From Chaetorhynchus papuensis (taxonomy: Eukaryota > Chordata > Aves > Passeriformes > Rhipiduridae): a stretch of 64,000 bases of DNA. A model generated the notes under the pieces. The model worked only from the letters and a program-made list of their open reading frames with translations, searched no databases and was not told where the DNA came from. How positions within the stretch are numbered: position 1 is the first letter of the stretch; each line of letters starts with the position of its first letter. This document shows, in pieces, positions 46,656-59,160 of the stretch. Position numbers and translations under genes: made by a program. Location: the NCBI GenBank assembly GCA_013396525.1, contig VWYX01000825.1, forward strand, positions 248,001 through 312,000, written 5' to 3'.

Positions 46656-49600
46656 GAAACAAAGCATGCCTTCTTGACATTCCTTTCAGGAATTCTTCAC
46701 TGCAACAAGTCTGGCTTGACTTGTTGAGCCAGAGGTTGTCTCTGAACAATTATTTTTAAGAGCCATTTATTTTCTGTAAATTTGTCTATGTTTTTGTCCT
46801 TCGTTACATTCCGTAGCAATAAATGCAACAATTTACTTAATGCATGGTATGTAAGAATACTTCCTTCTTTTTGTTTAAAAACTCTGGTAATTTTAATAGG
46901 TCTGTTCCTCCTGGAAAATTTAGATTATGCTAGCTTAATGGACTTCAAGTTGGTAGTCCAGTGAAGCTTACAGTTAAAGACAATACTTAGTGTTTACCAC
47001 TCAAATACCTTTACCATTGACATTTAAGTAACTTCTACTTTATAATTAACAAAATTGGTAGAGAAGCTTGGTAGTTTAAGAGATCTGTAACAACATATAA
47101 AAGCCACTGTCTTTATTTTCAATGTGATGTCTAGACATTGATTTTAACTCTGAACCTGCAAGAAGTTCTAGATAGTTACTAATATCATTATAGAGAAAAG
47201 AAATGGAAATACCGATCAATTAATAGTAGAAAAGTATCCACACTACAAAAACAAGTATCCAGTTCATATAAATTATTCCAGCTGCTGGAAAGCCCCACAG
47301 AGAATCTGAACCTAAAAGGGGCCATGGAAAGTAAACTTGCTATTGTTCATCCTTCTGTAGAGTGTTTTTTCTTTCCCATTACTGACACACTGTTGGAAGA
47401 GCAAGAGTCATATTCTATTCTCTCTCCTATGATAATTGATATCTACTAGCTAGAGGCCAGTAGTTTTAGATATTGTCATCTGGCATATTATATCAGAACC
47501 AAGTTCTGGAAACTTTTTCTAAAGAAGCTTTTTCTAAGAATAAGGCAGAATGAAGCACCAGTAGAGCACCAGAGTTTTTGTTTAAAAAGAAATCAAGGTA
47601 GCTGCTGCCTATATTTTCTATATGATAGATTAAAAAAAAAAGTTAACAAAATATCTTGCAACAACTATCAGAAAGTCAAAGCCAATCTTCTTTTCCCTTC
47701 ACCATCTTCACTGAAAATACAGCACTCTCAATTAGAAGTAGGGTTATTTACATAGGACATGGAATTGCTTATCAAGTCAATTTGCATTCTGGGGAACAAA
47801 TAGATGGATTACAGTATTATGTATAAAACTTATTCCTGCTGTAGTGATCCATGAAATTGCAGTTAATTTTGCTGAAATGGAACATTATATTTTTAAGTAG
47901 AAGCAAAAGAAAACGAGAAGGAGGAGGTAAGCCATAGGAGCTGAACTTTGAATACAAGATTAAATTATTAGTAAGAACATAGCACTGCTGGGAACAGCAT
48001 GAGCTGCTACATGAAGCCGCTGACCTGTTGACTTTCAGACACAATCAAGTATCCTCCTTGCCACAGTAAATTACATGAATTATGGGTAGTGATGGGCCTG
48101 TCACATTGCACATTCCTGTCGTCAAGTGATGTATGTGAAAGTGAATTCCTGCTGATACAAACTCCATGCAGCTCCTATTGGCTCTGACACGCCAGCAGCA
48201 TGCATCTGCTCTGTGCAATGGAATAATTGCCATGTGATGCTTCTACAGTACAGCTGTGCATAGTGATTTTCCTGATTTTATACTGATGAGAGAAATTCAA
48301 GACTGTTTAGTGACTGCATAAAAATCTGGGGGCTATGGGATTAAACTAAGGAAATCTCTAACTGTACCATAAGAATTTGCATTTCAATGCCTTTTTTCCC
48401 CCTCTTTCAGCAAAAGAAAGCACGTGCTTCCACCTCCACTGCTTAACTTGAAAGCAGTATGTGGTTTAATGTGGTTTCAGAACAAGTCAGAAAAAACTAA
48501 CATTTGGTCACTCAGTTCAAAGATGCTGTCACTGTCTCAAATTGCTATTGCCCTTCACCTGAGTTTTGTTAACTGACAGTACATGCAGTCTTACTCCATC
48601 CTATTTGTGAACTAAAATATCCCAACTTCAAAATTCCTCTGAAAAGGAATTTGAAAGCCCTGTACTCATCAATGACAGAAGTAACCACCTGAATTACCAG
48701 CTCCAAACTCATTATATTTGTCCATTGTGTCACTGTATTTAGCTCACCCCAGACCAGAATTAATTAATGAGATGTTGTCAGATTCAGGGCTTGTAAAACT
48801 TAGTAACAGAAACCAGGAATGAAAGAGGAAATGTGAAGTTACACAGAGAAGGAGATCTTAGTACTGAATTTTTGGGTTTACAGTTCCAAGAGAGGAGGGA
48901 ACCAGAGGTCTTCCAGTGTCTGCAACCTGTCTCTAGGGGCATTTAATAGCATATGTTAATGTCTTTGCTCAGCATGCCAAACCCAGGAAAAATCTGCCTT
49001 ATCTTCCCTTTCCAGTAGTTTCTGACAGTATCAGAAGTAGTAATATGACAAACAGGCATCAAGATAGCTAAAACATAATTAGATGTTGTATCTCTTCTAT
49101 TATGCTGTCCCCTAAGAGATCTACTATCAAAGGCTGCTCACCAGCATTTAATTTCTTTTTGGTCCTACCAGACTTACTCATACAAACTTCAGCCTAAACA
49201 ACTCAAGCTTTTATTTTAAAACTACGTTTGCTAAAATTTTTTGTTGATTTAAAGTGAAAAAGCTTTCCATGCTAAGAAAAGTGCTATTTGTTAAAATAAA
49301 GGTTAAAAATCCGCATAATGCAAAAAGTAAAAATGATAGGTCAATAGCTTTAGAAAAAGGGGAAAATGGAAGTCTTTAGGAATAAAGTGATGGGTCTGAT
49401 ATAGTACTCTTTTGTCACAAATAGAGTTGTATTGTGTGTGTTTATCTCTAGCAAATATTTCTCTGTCTCAACCTCTTTTTCTGTTGTCTTGGTCCCTGTT
49501 TGATAAAGCTTGCTTTAACCAAAAGATTTAATTAAAAACTGGGATAGCATGGCCTATTGGTGGTTAGTCTTAAAATAGCTTGACAGAAAGTGCACTGGGA

Positions 49601-52600
49601 CCCCAAAACGAGGAAGACATAGTCTTGCTTTGGGTCAAGACTGAGGTGCCTGTGCAGAGCTAGGAAGAGAGCATCACTAGGGAATAACAAGTAATCAGTG
49701 TAATGGACTCTTGTTCGAACCGTGCAATAGCACTGGGACTGAAAAGTACTGGAAGAACAGACATGCTGCAGAAACCATAGATTAAATGCTCTGAAAAGGT
49801 GGGTGAAGATCGATAGAGTGGTTACAGCAGATTTGTGACACAGCTTTCTTTATGCTTTATTCCGGCTACAGATCTCTTATATAATTTAGACTACTGGTAT
49901 TCACACAGACTACACAGGATATATAGGTAAAAGGAGAAATCAATTCTGTGGGTTCTAGGCAGGATTCAAAAAAAGTCATCCACTTTCCACATGTCAGATG
50001 ATATTCACTGTGGAATAACATGGGAACAGGATGTCTGTATTAATAGGATGCTAGTGATAGCTAAATCAGTTTGGCTCTGTGCCACAGAACAAAGAGAAAT
50101 TGCCCACTTTGTTCCAGTTACTTTGGTGCAGCTTTTGCGTATATTGAATACTACAAAAGTCTAAAAAACATCAAGATTATTTACTAATGCATAAATAATT
50201 CTAGGTAACATCTAAACTGTAAAATGGAAGAAGGAGAAGCTTGTGAATGCTTAGTATTAGCAGGCGTTAGTTTTGTTTGGATAATCTTCTAAAATGCTGT
50301 GAATTTCACTTGAGCTAAAGTTGCAGTAGGAAACTTCACCAAACAATCCAGTGTTTAATGTCAGAAAAAAATTACTCAGAATTTTTGTCTTGATTTTTTA
50401 AGACTGAAATGCCAGATATTGAATACAAAGTTGCAGAACATGACTATTCAAGTTGACATACCGTCCAAACCAACCAAAGTCACTGTGTACAGCATTTAGT
50501 CTGTTGCTGCCTGACCCATCAATCCTAAATATTCTTGTATTTTAGATGCAGTTAGTACAACATAAAGGTTGTAATGTTGTCTAGTTTCATCAGGAGAAAA
50601 GCAGAAGTGCTGCAATTTTTGGACAGGGTGAGAACAAATCTTTTGTGATGCGACAAACTCATTTCAAACAGAAGATTATATCTGTTTTTATTGGTGGGGG
50701 ATGTGCGGTGTGCTTGCTGCATGTATTGCAAAGAGAAGTATATGAAGTCCTTGCTGGGCCTTCCTCTGCAGTAACATCCAAGATTTGTCTGTGTGGCAAA
50801 TCCCGGTGCAGGAAAGCAGGAGGCAACTGTGTGTTTATGTCAGCTGCAGCGTATGGTCACCAGGTGTCTGGCATGCTGTGTTTAGGCGTTGTGAGGTCTT
50901 CAGACACCACATAATGTTTCCATACCATATGTACTGTAATATCTAATCACCATGGGAGTCTAACGTTTCAGCACAATTTATTTGTTGGCTGATAAAAAAT
51001 TAGCTAACATTCAAAATGCTATTCATTATTAGTCTTTTTTTGTCTTTTTTTTCTGTTTTTCTTAAACCAAGGCAGAGAAAACCACTATGACCTGCAGCTT
51101 TTCTGCCTTCTGCCTCCTCAAGTTGCTTTCTTTTTCTCACCAGACATGAGCTGCAACCTTCTCCCTCTTCCAGAAAACATACATTTTAGCACAAGTAGTT
51201 TCAGCTGATCTGTTTCTCAAGTGTTTGGAACACTGTGTAGCTCCTAACAGAAGAAACTTCAGAAATGCATTGTCTGTGGGAGACTAAATCATTCTGATAT
51301 AAAAGAAATTCCTGACATCTTATGTCCTTTTTGTTGTTGTTGTTGTTGCATTTCAGTAGTTCCATATTGTGGTATTAACTTCAAACAGACTTGCCTGGGA
51401 ATCACCATAATCTTGGAAGTGATTAGATTTTTTCCCCCCACACTGAATTCTGTTTGTAGTTAATTGGGGAAAAACAATAATATTTCAAAACGAAGAAACT
51501 GAAGAATCAGAGTGCCTCCAGTGTGTGCTCCACAATGCCTTAAAGAATATGTGTATCTCACTCATAGCCCTGTGACTTTTTCCTTTCCAAAGCAAATTGA
51601 TGCTGAAAGATACATCTGTGCTCTTCTCAACACAGTAAAGAAATGTTTCTTTTTTTTTTTTCCATTGTGATTCCTATGACTATGTGGAATAATCCAAATA
51701 TATCTAGCTTTAACTTCCTGTAACATGGGTGTTATCATCTCCACTGCATAGAAGTTTCCTAACTTTTCATAAAATGACTGCATGAAGACAAAGCTCAAAA
51801 CGCAGTCTCAGGGGCGTTTCAAGGGGCGTTTCAATTTCGTTACAAGGGACTTGGTTTTTTAGGACTGGCTACCATCAGAGATGCTCAGCAAGGGTTAGTT
51901 GAAAATCCATTTAATGGCATTGCCTTTAATTGAAATACAAGAAAAAAAGTAGATTTTCCCCAACAACCAGAATGATAGAACTCTCTCCATCTATACCTGG
52001 GGGGAGTCTCTCCTCAGCTTCTCTCTTTTGGCTATGAATTGTACCAAGAGCCCTCCCTGAGTGCCTTGTAACCCTGAAAGAAGATTGGCTGGTCTTATGG
52101 TTGAGTCACTGCACTGAATGCAGACCTGCTTTATTTACACAGATTTCCTGTGTAGTCTTAGATAAATAATCCCTTTATTCCTCCAATGATAAAACAAGGC
52201 TTAAATCTCTCAAACTCATAAGGATATTCTGAAGATCAGTTGATTAGTTTTTGTGAGATGCTCTGATATTAGTGAAGAGATGCTTCAAAAAAAGCTGGTA
52301 AATATAGAGTGATCTTTGATTTCTGGTCTTCCACAGCTTTTGTAAAAAAACCCCAAAGCTTTCCACTTAATAAGTCCCAGCTGGATGACTGCTCTTTTTT
52401 CACTCAGCATCTCTCACAGTACTTTTCTAAGGTGAAGCCCATTTTCTTCCCTTCTTCTTTTTGGAGCTCCTTACCCTTTGCTGGTTTAGTACAACATATG
52501 CTTTCCAAACGTATTTATTTGCTGCTTTTTCTCCTCACATTCCCGAGTGTCTTATAAATGCACATATATAGAAGACTTCAAACAAAGAAATAAGACTGCT

Positions 52601-55600
52601 GCTGGGATACCACATAGCAAACAGATAAACAAGCTGTTAAATAGTTAGCTCTCTGGTTCCTTCATTATCATATCCAAGCACCCACCATGGGAAGTCTTGG
52701 AAAGAAATAGCATAAATTCTGTAGAAACCAGAGGGAGGAACCTTCAATTGTGTATAATGTAATATTATCAGGGTCCTAAAATTAATTTATTATTCTTTTA
52801 AATTTAATTTGGGTTTATTAGCCACTCAAAGTAATAAGTATTTTGGGGTTTATGTCTCATCTGTAGTTGATTCCAAGGTCAGCATCTTCTACAGATGTTG
52901 GTATAATACAAACTCAGAGAAGTAGTCCGCATTCTAAATTGTCATAACCCATTGCAGCAAAGTTTGGCTTGGACACTCCTAGATTAGAACCAACAAGGCA
53001 TGGTCCTAATAGCCTAAGTGAAATATGGAGATGAGAATCCAGAATAGGTGCACATACAACCTATGTCCCCACTGCTATACACGTCTCTGCTGAACTCAGT
53101 TCTGCAATGCAGAAGTATTCAAGGACTTCCTGCCTTCCCTAGGAAAGACACCATGATTCAGAACACTGTCTGAATGAAAAAAAAAACTATTAAAAGCTTT
53201 CACGTAGCCAACAAAAGAACATGCATACACTAAATAACACCAACATCTTTCCATTTTCCTTCTGTATTTCTTTTCACATTTGTCTTATGAATAAAGATTT
53301 CTCTCAGGAAATTTCATCCTTAAAATTAGTTTTTCAGCTGTTCCCTACTCTCCTGTTTTTCTCCATGTATTATGAAGCACATGTGTCTGACATAATGCTG
53401 CGATAGCATTAATTTTAAAGTAGCACCTAGAAGTGGAGGGGGAGGGCCTGATCCTGGTTTGCTGAGTGGATAATTTTTACACAAATGAGCAAACCAACAC
53501 AGCTTCTTATATTCGTGTCTCCCTATTAAAAATGGAAACAGGTTGCAGGCACTGGGGATATAAACACAGGGAGCAGCAGGTAAGAACAGGAGGGCCAGGC
53601 TGAGCTGTGAATCTGTCTGGCTTTGTCTTTTACTGTAAAGACTTATAAAATCTGTTAGTATTCAACTCCAGCCACTGCTGTTGGCATTGCAGTTAATGGA
53701 CCGAATGATGCCTCAAAGGAATTTTTCTACCTGATTAATTCCAGGAAATTTAACATCTGTGTAAAAAATATCATCTCTCCCCCACCAATAATTAAAAAAA
53801 AAAAATTCTCATCAGAACATTTTCCAAGGCAGCATCCATGTCATATCAAAATCAGCCTTCTCCAGCACCCAGGCAAAAGCAGAAGTAGCCCAAACCAGAC
53901 AAGTTCTCTGAAAATGTGAAATCATCAGAGGCTATTTTATAAGCAACACTGACGTACTTAGGAGGGAAGAGCTGATGGATATCTAACAGGTTTATTTAAT
54001 CATCATTCTATTCCCCCACCTCCCAAGTAATTAACTAACAAATATCAAACTGATAGTATTAGTGGTCAAATACTTCAAATAAGGATGTTTCTCAGAGGAA
54101 AAGTTGTGGGACCTGAACAACTGAAATGAATGTAGTGATTTCATTTTTCATCTGTTTCCTTTGGTATAAATGCAGTAAGAAAAAATTTAAGCATGTCTTC
54201 ATGAGTGCCTACCATAACACTGAATGTGAGGGACCAAGGTAGTTTCCTGCCTGACTTCCCCTGACAGAAATCAAACATGTATTGCAAAAAATGTACAAAA
54301 TTACCATTTAAAAATTATGTTCAAGATGAAACTCTGTAGTCTGAGCATTAACACTTTATCCAAGTCCTCTGTTGCTCTGTTGGAACTGCAAAGAATGCTG
54401 TGCAGCTCAGAATACTTCAGTATAGGTTTTACTGAGACATTATGCTATCTTGGGCTAGAGTTCATTTTCTTTCACATTGTAAAATTGTACTCTGAGATCC
54501 CAGTGAGATACCTGTTTTGAATTGTGCCCTGTACTCACTCATGTTTAGTACTGTCTTACATCATAGGTAATCCTGTTTAAATCGACCAGGTGCTACCTAA
54601 TATGAATAAAATATCACAATTTGACTCAGCATCATAAACAAGCGATTAGGCAAGTTGACTAATCTGGCATCTGGTTACTAGTCAGCAGAACTGAAGCCCT
54701 CTAGAAAGTAAAATGCTCTCTAATTTTGAAAATTACATTTAATAATAGTTTATATTTATATTTATAGCTATATTTAGTATATAGCTATAAAGATGTGTGG
54801 GTATTCTAGGGAAAAACTCTTTATCCCCTTCATGCTGCACTGGATGCCTGGGTTCTAGTTTCTGCACAAAACTATTGTTAAACTAGTTAATTAGTATCTA
54901 GTTATCACTGTCTTACATCTGTCATGTGTGAGAAATATTTCACCTAGGTAGTTCAGATGTTCAATTTAGAAGATGTTTTATACATAAATATATCATTCGT
55001 GTTACTCAAGGTATGTGCATAATAACAGAGTGCTGAAAGACTTCAAAGCATTGAAGAACCAACAGTCATCACGTAAGGCAAACATGCCTGTGTTCCTTCC
55101 TTAGTGTCAAAAATAGGGAAGGACACTGGTATGACCTATATTGAAAGTAGCAAACTGAAAAAAAAAATGGAATTCTCAAGCAGCTACTCATTCCTTACAG
55201 GTTTTACAGTAGAGAATACTGACCATGGATCTGAATTCAGACATTGAGTAAATGAGATTTTCAGGCATTGAACTGCAGAGCAGCAGGAGTAGAGAGGTAT
55301 AAAAAAAAAAAAAAGGGAAGAAAATCCAAACCCTAAAGATTTTTATCTGCCCTGAGAGAAGCACTTTTTAAACAAATTATAACTATTTATAGCTCTACGC
55401 TCCGTGACTCTGAGGACATATTCTCCAGCCAAGGCAGGTAATTTTTTGTGCACTCAGGAGGGGAGGAATATGCCCCCAAATATTTTACAACATCTTATGA
55501 CGAAATGGAGGACAAACTCATCTCTATATTATTCCTACCTGCCTGTGATGATCATTTCAGTGGACTTTGTGAAAACCTGCTCTAACTGTTTTGCCACTTT

Positions 55601-56698
55601 CTTGAATACAAATAATTTCCTGTAAATTGTGCCTCCTGCATTTCAAAGAGGTTTGGAAATGATTTTTTTTTGTTTGTTTAAAAAACATTATTATATTATA
55701 GCAATATTCCACAATATTCTTGCCAAGTTTCTCATTAGTACAAGCAGCATCCAACACAATCTAACTCTTCCCTCTGCTCAGCAAGCTGCCTTCTCAGTGG
55801 ATGATGATACTTGGCACGGATGAAGAGTAAATCTTATTAGCGATGCCCACACGTGCTGTGCAAGGACTCGTATGTGATCTGCAGTGCTGGAGGAAGACGT
55901 GCAGACTGATTACAAAAGGGGATTTTGTAAAGGCTTCATCTCTATGGTTGCTCAGTCAGCACAGGCAAAGCTTCCACATCTCTCTTTTTAAGTGGCTTGT
56001 GATAAAATCTGCTCCAGCCCATCTTGATTTCCATGCATAGGCTGCAGGAATTTAGGAAAGCAGGGCTTTCCTTTTTCTAGTTTTTCATGCTTTGGAATAC
56101 TAATATTTAGCATTTAGAAAGTACTTTACTGTTTCAACTCACTGTCTAATTAAATATTGCTGTGACATACTAAGTCCCTTAAAAATACAGCAGTTGTTCA
56201 GGCACAGTACTGCACAATGATATCTGATGTTTTGCACTTCTCTTCTAGAAATAGGAAATTGCTGTGATTTCTCACAGTATGATAGCAGCAGGGAAACACT
56301 GATTTTTTGACAATAATGACATTGTGGTACTCTTCCTGAGGTTAGGGGCCTAGTTCTTATTGATGGGAGCACTACTGCGAGGCAACTTAAAGAGGTGCTT
56401 TTGTGTTTGAACACTATCAGGTAGTTTCATTCCCAGTTTTGCATTCTGTGCCAAGTTCCCCAGCTGCCTAACCTGCTTGCGGGCTCCTGAGCTCCAGCTG
56501 GAACCAAATGCAGAAGTTCTTCTTGTCAGGAGAGTGTGATTCCATTTCAGATGTGACTGTGGGCCATGCCTACAGCAGCCCTGACAGTCCCTCCTGGTGT
56601 GCCTCAGAGCACACATGAAATGCTGTCAGCAACAAACTGGTTGGTTTGTTTACTTGCTGGTAAACTAAATATCAGCCTTCACGTGATATGGGGCTCTA
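46656..56698. other. AT-rich non-coding sequence, no recognised gene
   Basis: The stretch contains only small features: a GTT-repeat at about 51331-51350, a T-run at 51649-51661, a 12-bp tandem duplication at 51810-51833, a TATA-rich tract near 54745-54790 and an A-run near 55300-55314. Open frames of at most 91 codons have no domain content. Conserved non-coding elements cannot be judged from one sequence. Confidence 0.5.
51810..51833 (+). repeat. 12-bp perfect tandem duplication
   Basis: AGGGGCGTTTCA occurs twice without a gap. The unit is GC-rich and holds a CpG, unlike its AT-rich surroundings. Confidence 0.95.
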
Positions 56699-56962
56699 CC
56701 ACAGAATCACAAAATGGTTATGTTTGGAAGTGACCTCTGGAGGACCATCTGGTTCAAACCTCTGCTCAAGCAGGGCCACCTAGAGCTGCCCAGGATCATG
56801 TCCAGGTGGCTTTTGAATATCTCCAAGGGGGAAGACTCCACAGCCTTCCTGGGCAATGTGTGTCATCTTGGTCACACTCACAGTAAAAGAGTGTTTTCTG
56901 AAGGTCGGATTGAGCCTCCTGTAGTTCAGTTTGTGCCCGTTGCCTTTGGTGCTGTCAGTTAA
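56699..56962 (-). mobile_element. CR1 LINE 3' UTR fragment
   Basis: This is a typical reverse-oriented bird CR1 3' region. It starts CACAGAATCACAAAATGGTT, then has TTTGGAAGTGACCTCTGGAG, GCTCAAGCAGGGCCACCTAG, GCCCAGGATCATGTCCAGG, GACTCCACAGCCTTCCTGGG and CAGTTTGTGCCCGTTGCC. These blocks are in the right order and spacing. It is a relatively well preserved, hence younger, copy, truncated at its 5' end (right). Confidence 0.95.
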
Positions 56963-58350
56963 AGGGGATGGAGTAGCCTGCAGGGAGCCAGGTGGGTGGA
57001 AGCTAATCCATGTAGTTCATGCCAGTTTCCAACTGCAGTGTGTGGCACAGGAAAATCCCTAACAAAACCTGGGGCTCATTTCAGGGAAAGAAAGGTGCAA
57101 GTGTTGCAGTTCATGCTGAAATGCCTTCAGCTGATGACATAAAATGTATCAGTCACCTCTGGATGCTTGCATCCAAGGTTTGGCATCGGCCATGTCTCTG
57201 ATACCAAAGGTATAAAGTATTACCTTCAGTCAACTTGACAAGAGTTTTTCTTCCAAAATTTAGCCTTCAAACTCATAAATCTCAGCAACAAGCGTCACAT
57301 GAAGACAGCAGTAAGGCTGCAGCACAGCCAGTGCTGCTGTGCTTTTACTGCCACCAAGCCTGTGGTATCAAAACTTGTGCAACCACCAACATGCAGCCAC
57401 AAATGCAGCTTGCCATGTGAGCAGGGATAACCTTCCAGAAAAGCAATGGGATAAACAGTGCAGTTGTAGGGTTGCTGGGCCATAAAGAGAGGAGGAGACA
57501 GAAGCCAAACCTTACCCAAGCACAGTGCTGATAATTGCATTCACTTAAGGAGAGAATCTTGCACACATGGGACCAGATTTTTAACCCACATCAAACAAAG
57601 TATCTCTATTGAGATTAACACAGTGCTGCTTCATACTGTACGAGGGTCTCCCTATTGGCATAAATCAGCCTTCAGAAATATAGGCTCCTATTTATTTTGC
57701 TGACTCCTGCCCCAAATTTGACTGTTGTTTTAGCCTGTCCCTCTGGGGAGCTGCATGGTCCTATGACCACTAAAGAGCACATGAGCAATTACTGCTGCAG
57801 TGGGATAGGAAAGATGCAAAAGAAAAATTGGCAGTTACTACAAAACAAAAATGCATATCCTAAACCCTCCAATTAAAGACAAACCATAACCACTATTTAA
57901 ACCACCTTGCTTATAGTTAAATTACAGCACAACAATATTTTACCCCTGGCAAGCACGAGTGAGAGTTCTATACTGTGGAATTTTATAAGACATAACCAGA
58001 GTGAGGAAAATAGCTCTGTTCAATAAGTGTATGAAAATAACCACAGCAGGAAACTACCATTAATAAAGTCCAGTTAGAAAAACATCTTCCAGATTACTCA
58101 GGGTTCCTTCTCTTTCCATTTTCTTGTTAGTTTTTAGAAATATAACCATCTTTTTTCAAAACTTCACACAGATAAAACTTTTCCTGGGACCAGTGGTTCC
58201 TATATTGCTCAAGACCAACATGTTTGCTCTGGTGAGATCAAATGATGTCAAGGAAGATGAAGTCCAAATCTCCAGGAGATAAATCACTCACTACACTTCA
58301 ATATAGGAACAGGTTTCTGAGCATACTGTCAAAATGACATCATTCAGAGA
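56963..58350. other. Non-coding sequence between CR1 copies
   Basis: No gene, RNA or repeat family was recognised. A few short open frames are present. Confidence 0.5.
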
Positions 58351-59160
58351 ATATAAGAATAATGGCACAAAATTAGACCAAAGGTTCCCCTAGTTTGGTA
58401 TCCTCTGTTCAGCAGTAGGAGAACATAAGTACTATTTTGGGAAGGACTACAAAAAGCAGGATAAATTCTGGGTGATCTTTTCCTGAAATAGTCTTGTAGC
58501 TCCAAGCCTTGTAATAGCTTTAAAGAACTGACACGAGGGGTGAATGTAGAGCATCATGTTCAGTAGCCACAAATGTATTTCTGCTCTGAATTTGTTCAGG
58601 CTGGTTTTGACACCCATTCTGATCTTGGCCTCCTCAAAACCCTGTGGTGCTGAGTTTCAATTAAATAGGCTGTGGGGAAAGGTGATGTTTTGAGTTTGTA
58701 TTAAAGCAAATTTATTACAGTTTTGAGTTTGTATTAAAGCAAATTTATTACAGCTTATAAATTCACTGGGTGTCCTTTACTTCCTATGTTACAAGAAATA
58801 ATAAGTAGTCATTTCCTATTCACTTTCTGTACTCCACATGTCTTTTATGGATCCGGATAACATCTCCTGCTTTTTTTTTTTTTTCCAAGCTAATGAAACT
58901 ATTTAGTACTTCCTCATGTATAAACCACTCTGTACCTTAAATCACACGTGCTCTCGTTCTCTATAATCTTTCTAGTTCTTTGCAATAGCCGAGGTTGAAA
59001 ATGCGCCAGGAAATTGTACAGTAGCACAATGATGGTTTCTGTGCTATTCCTTTCTTTTCTTAGTAACTCTTAGTATTCCCTTTGACTTTTTCATCTCTGT
59101 ACCACACTGAGCTGATGTTTTGTAGCATGGACCACTGGAGACTGACACTATTTATTACTA
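58351..59160 (-). mobile_element. Old CR1 LINE copy, 3' end to late RT region
   Basis: Successive blocks match the reverse complement of amniote CR1 as I remember it: ATAAGAATAATGGC with ATTAGACCAAAGG at the 3' end, TTCTGATCTTGGCCTCCTCA, a CTATGTTACAAGAAATAATA block, TTTTATGGATCCGGATAACA, a TTTTCCAAGCTAATGAA block, CTTCCTCATGTATAAA and GAGCTGATGTTTTGTAGCAT. They are in the expected order over about 800 bases. The copy is diverged, with indels, an expanded T-run (about 58870-58885) and an internal 33-bp duplication. Ends are approximate. Confidence 0.82.
58688..58753 (+). repeat. 33-bp perfect tandem duplication
   Basis: A 33-base unit starting TTTTGAGTTTGTATTAAAGC and ending TTATTACAG occurs twice with no mismatch and no gap, inside the old CR1 copy. 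Identity of the two copies in an otherwise strongly decayed element shows that the duplication is recent. Confidence 0.97.
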
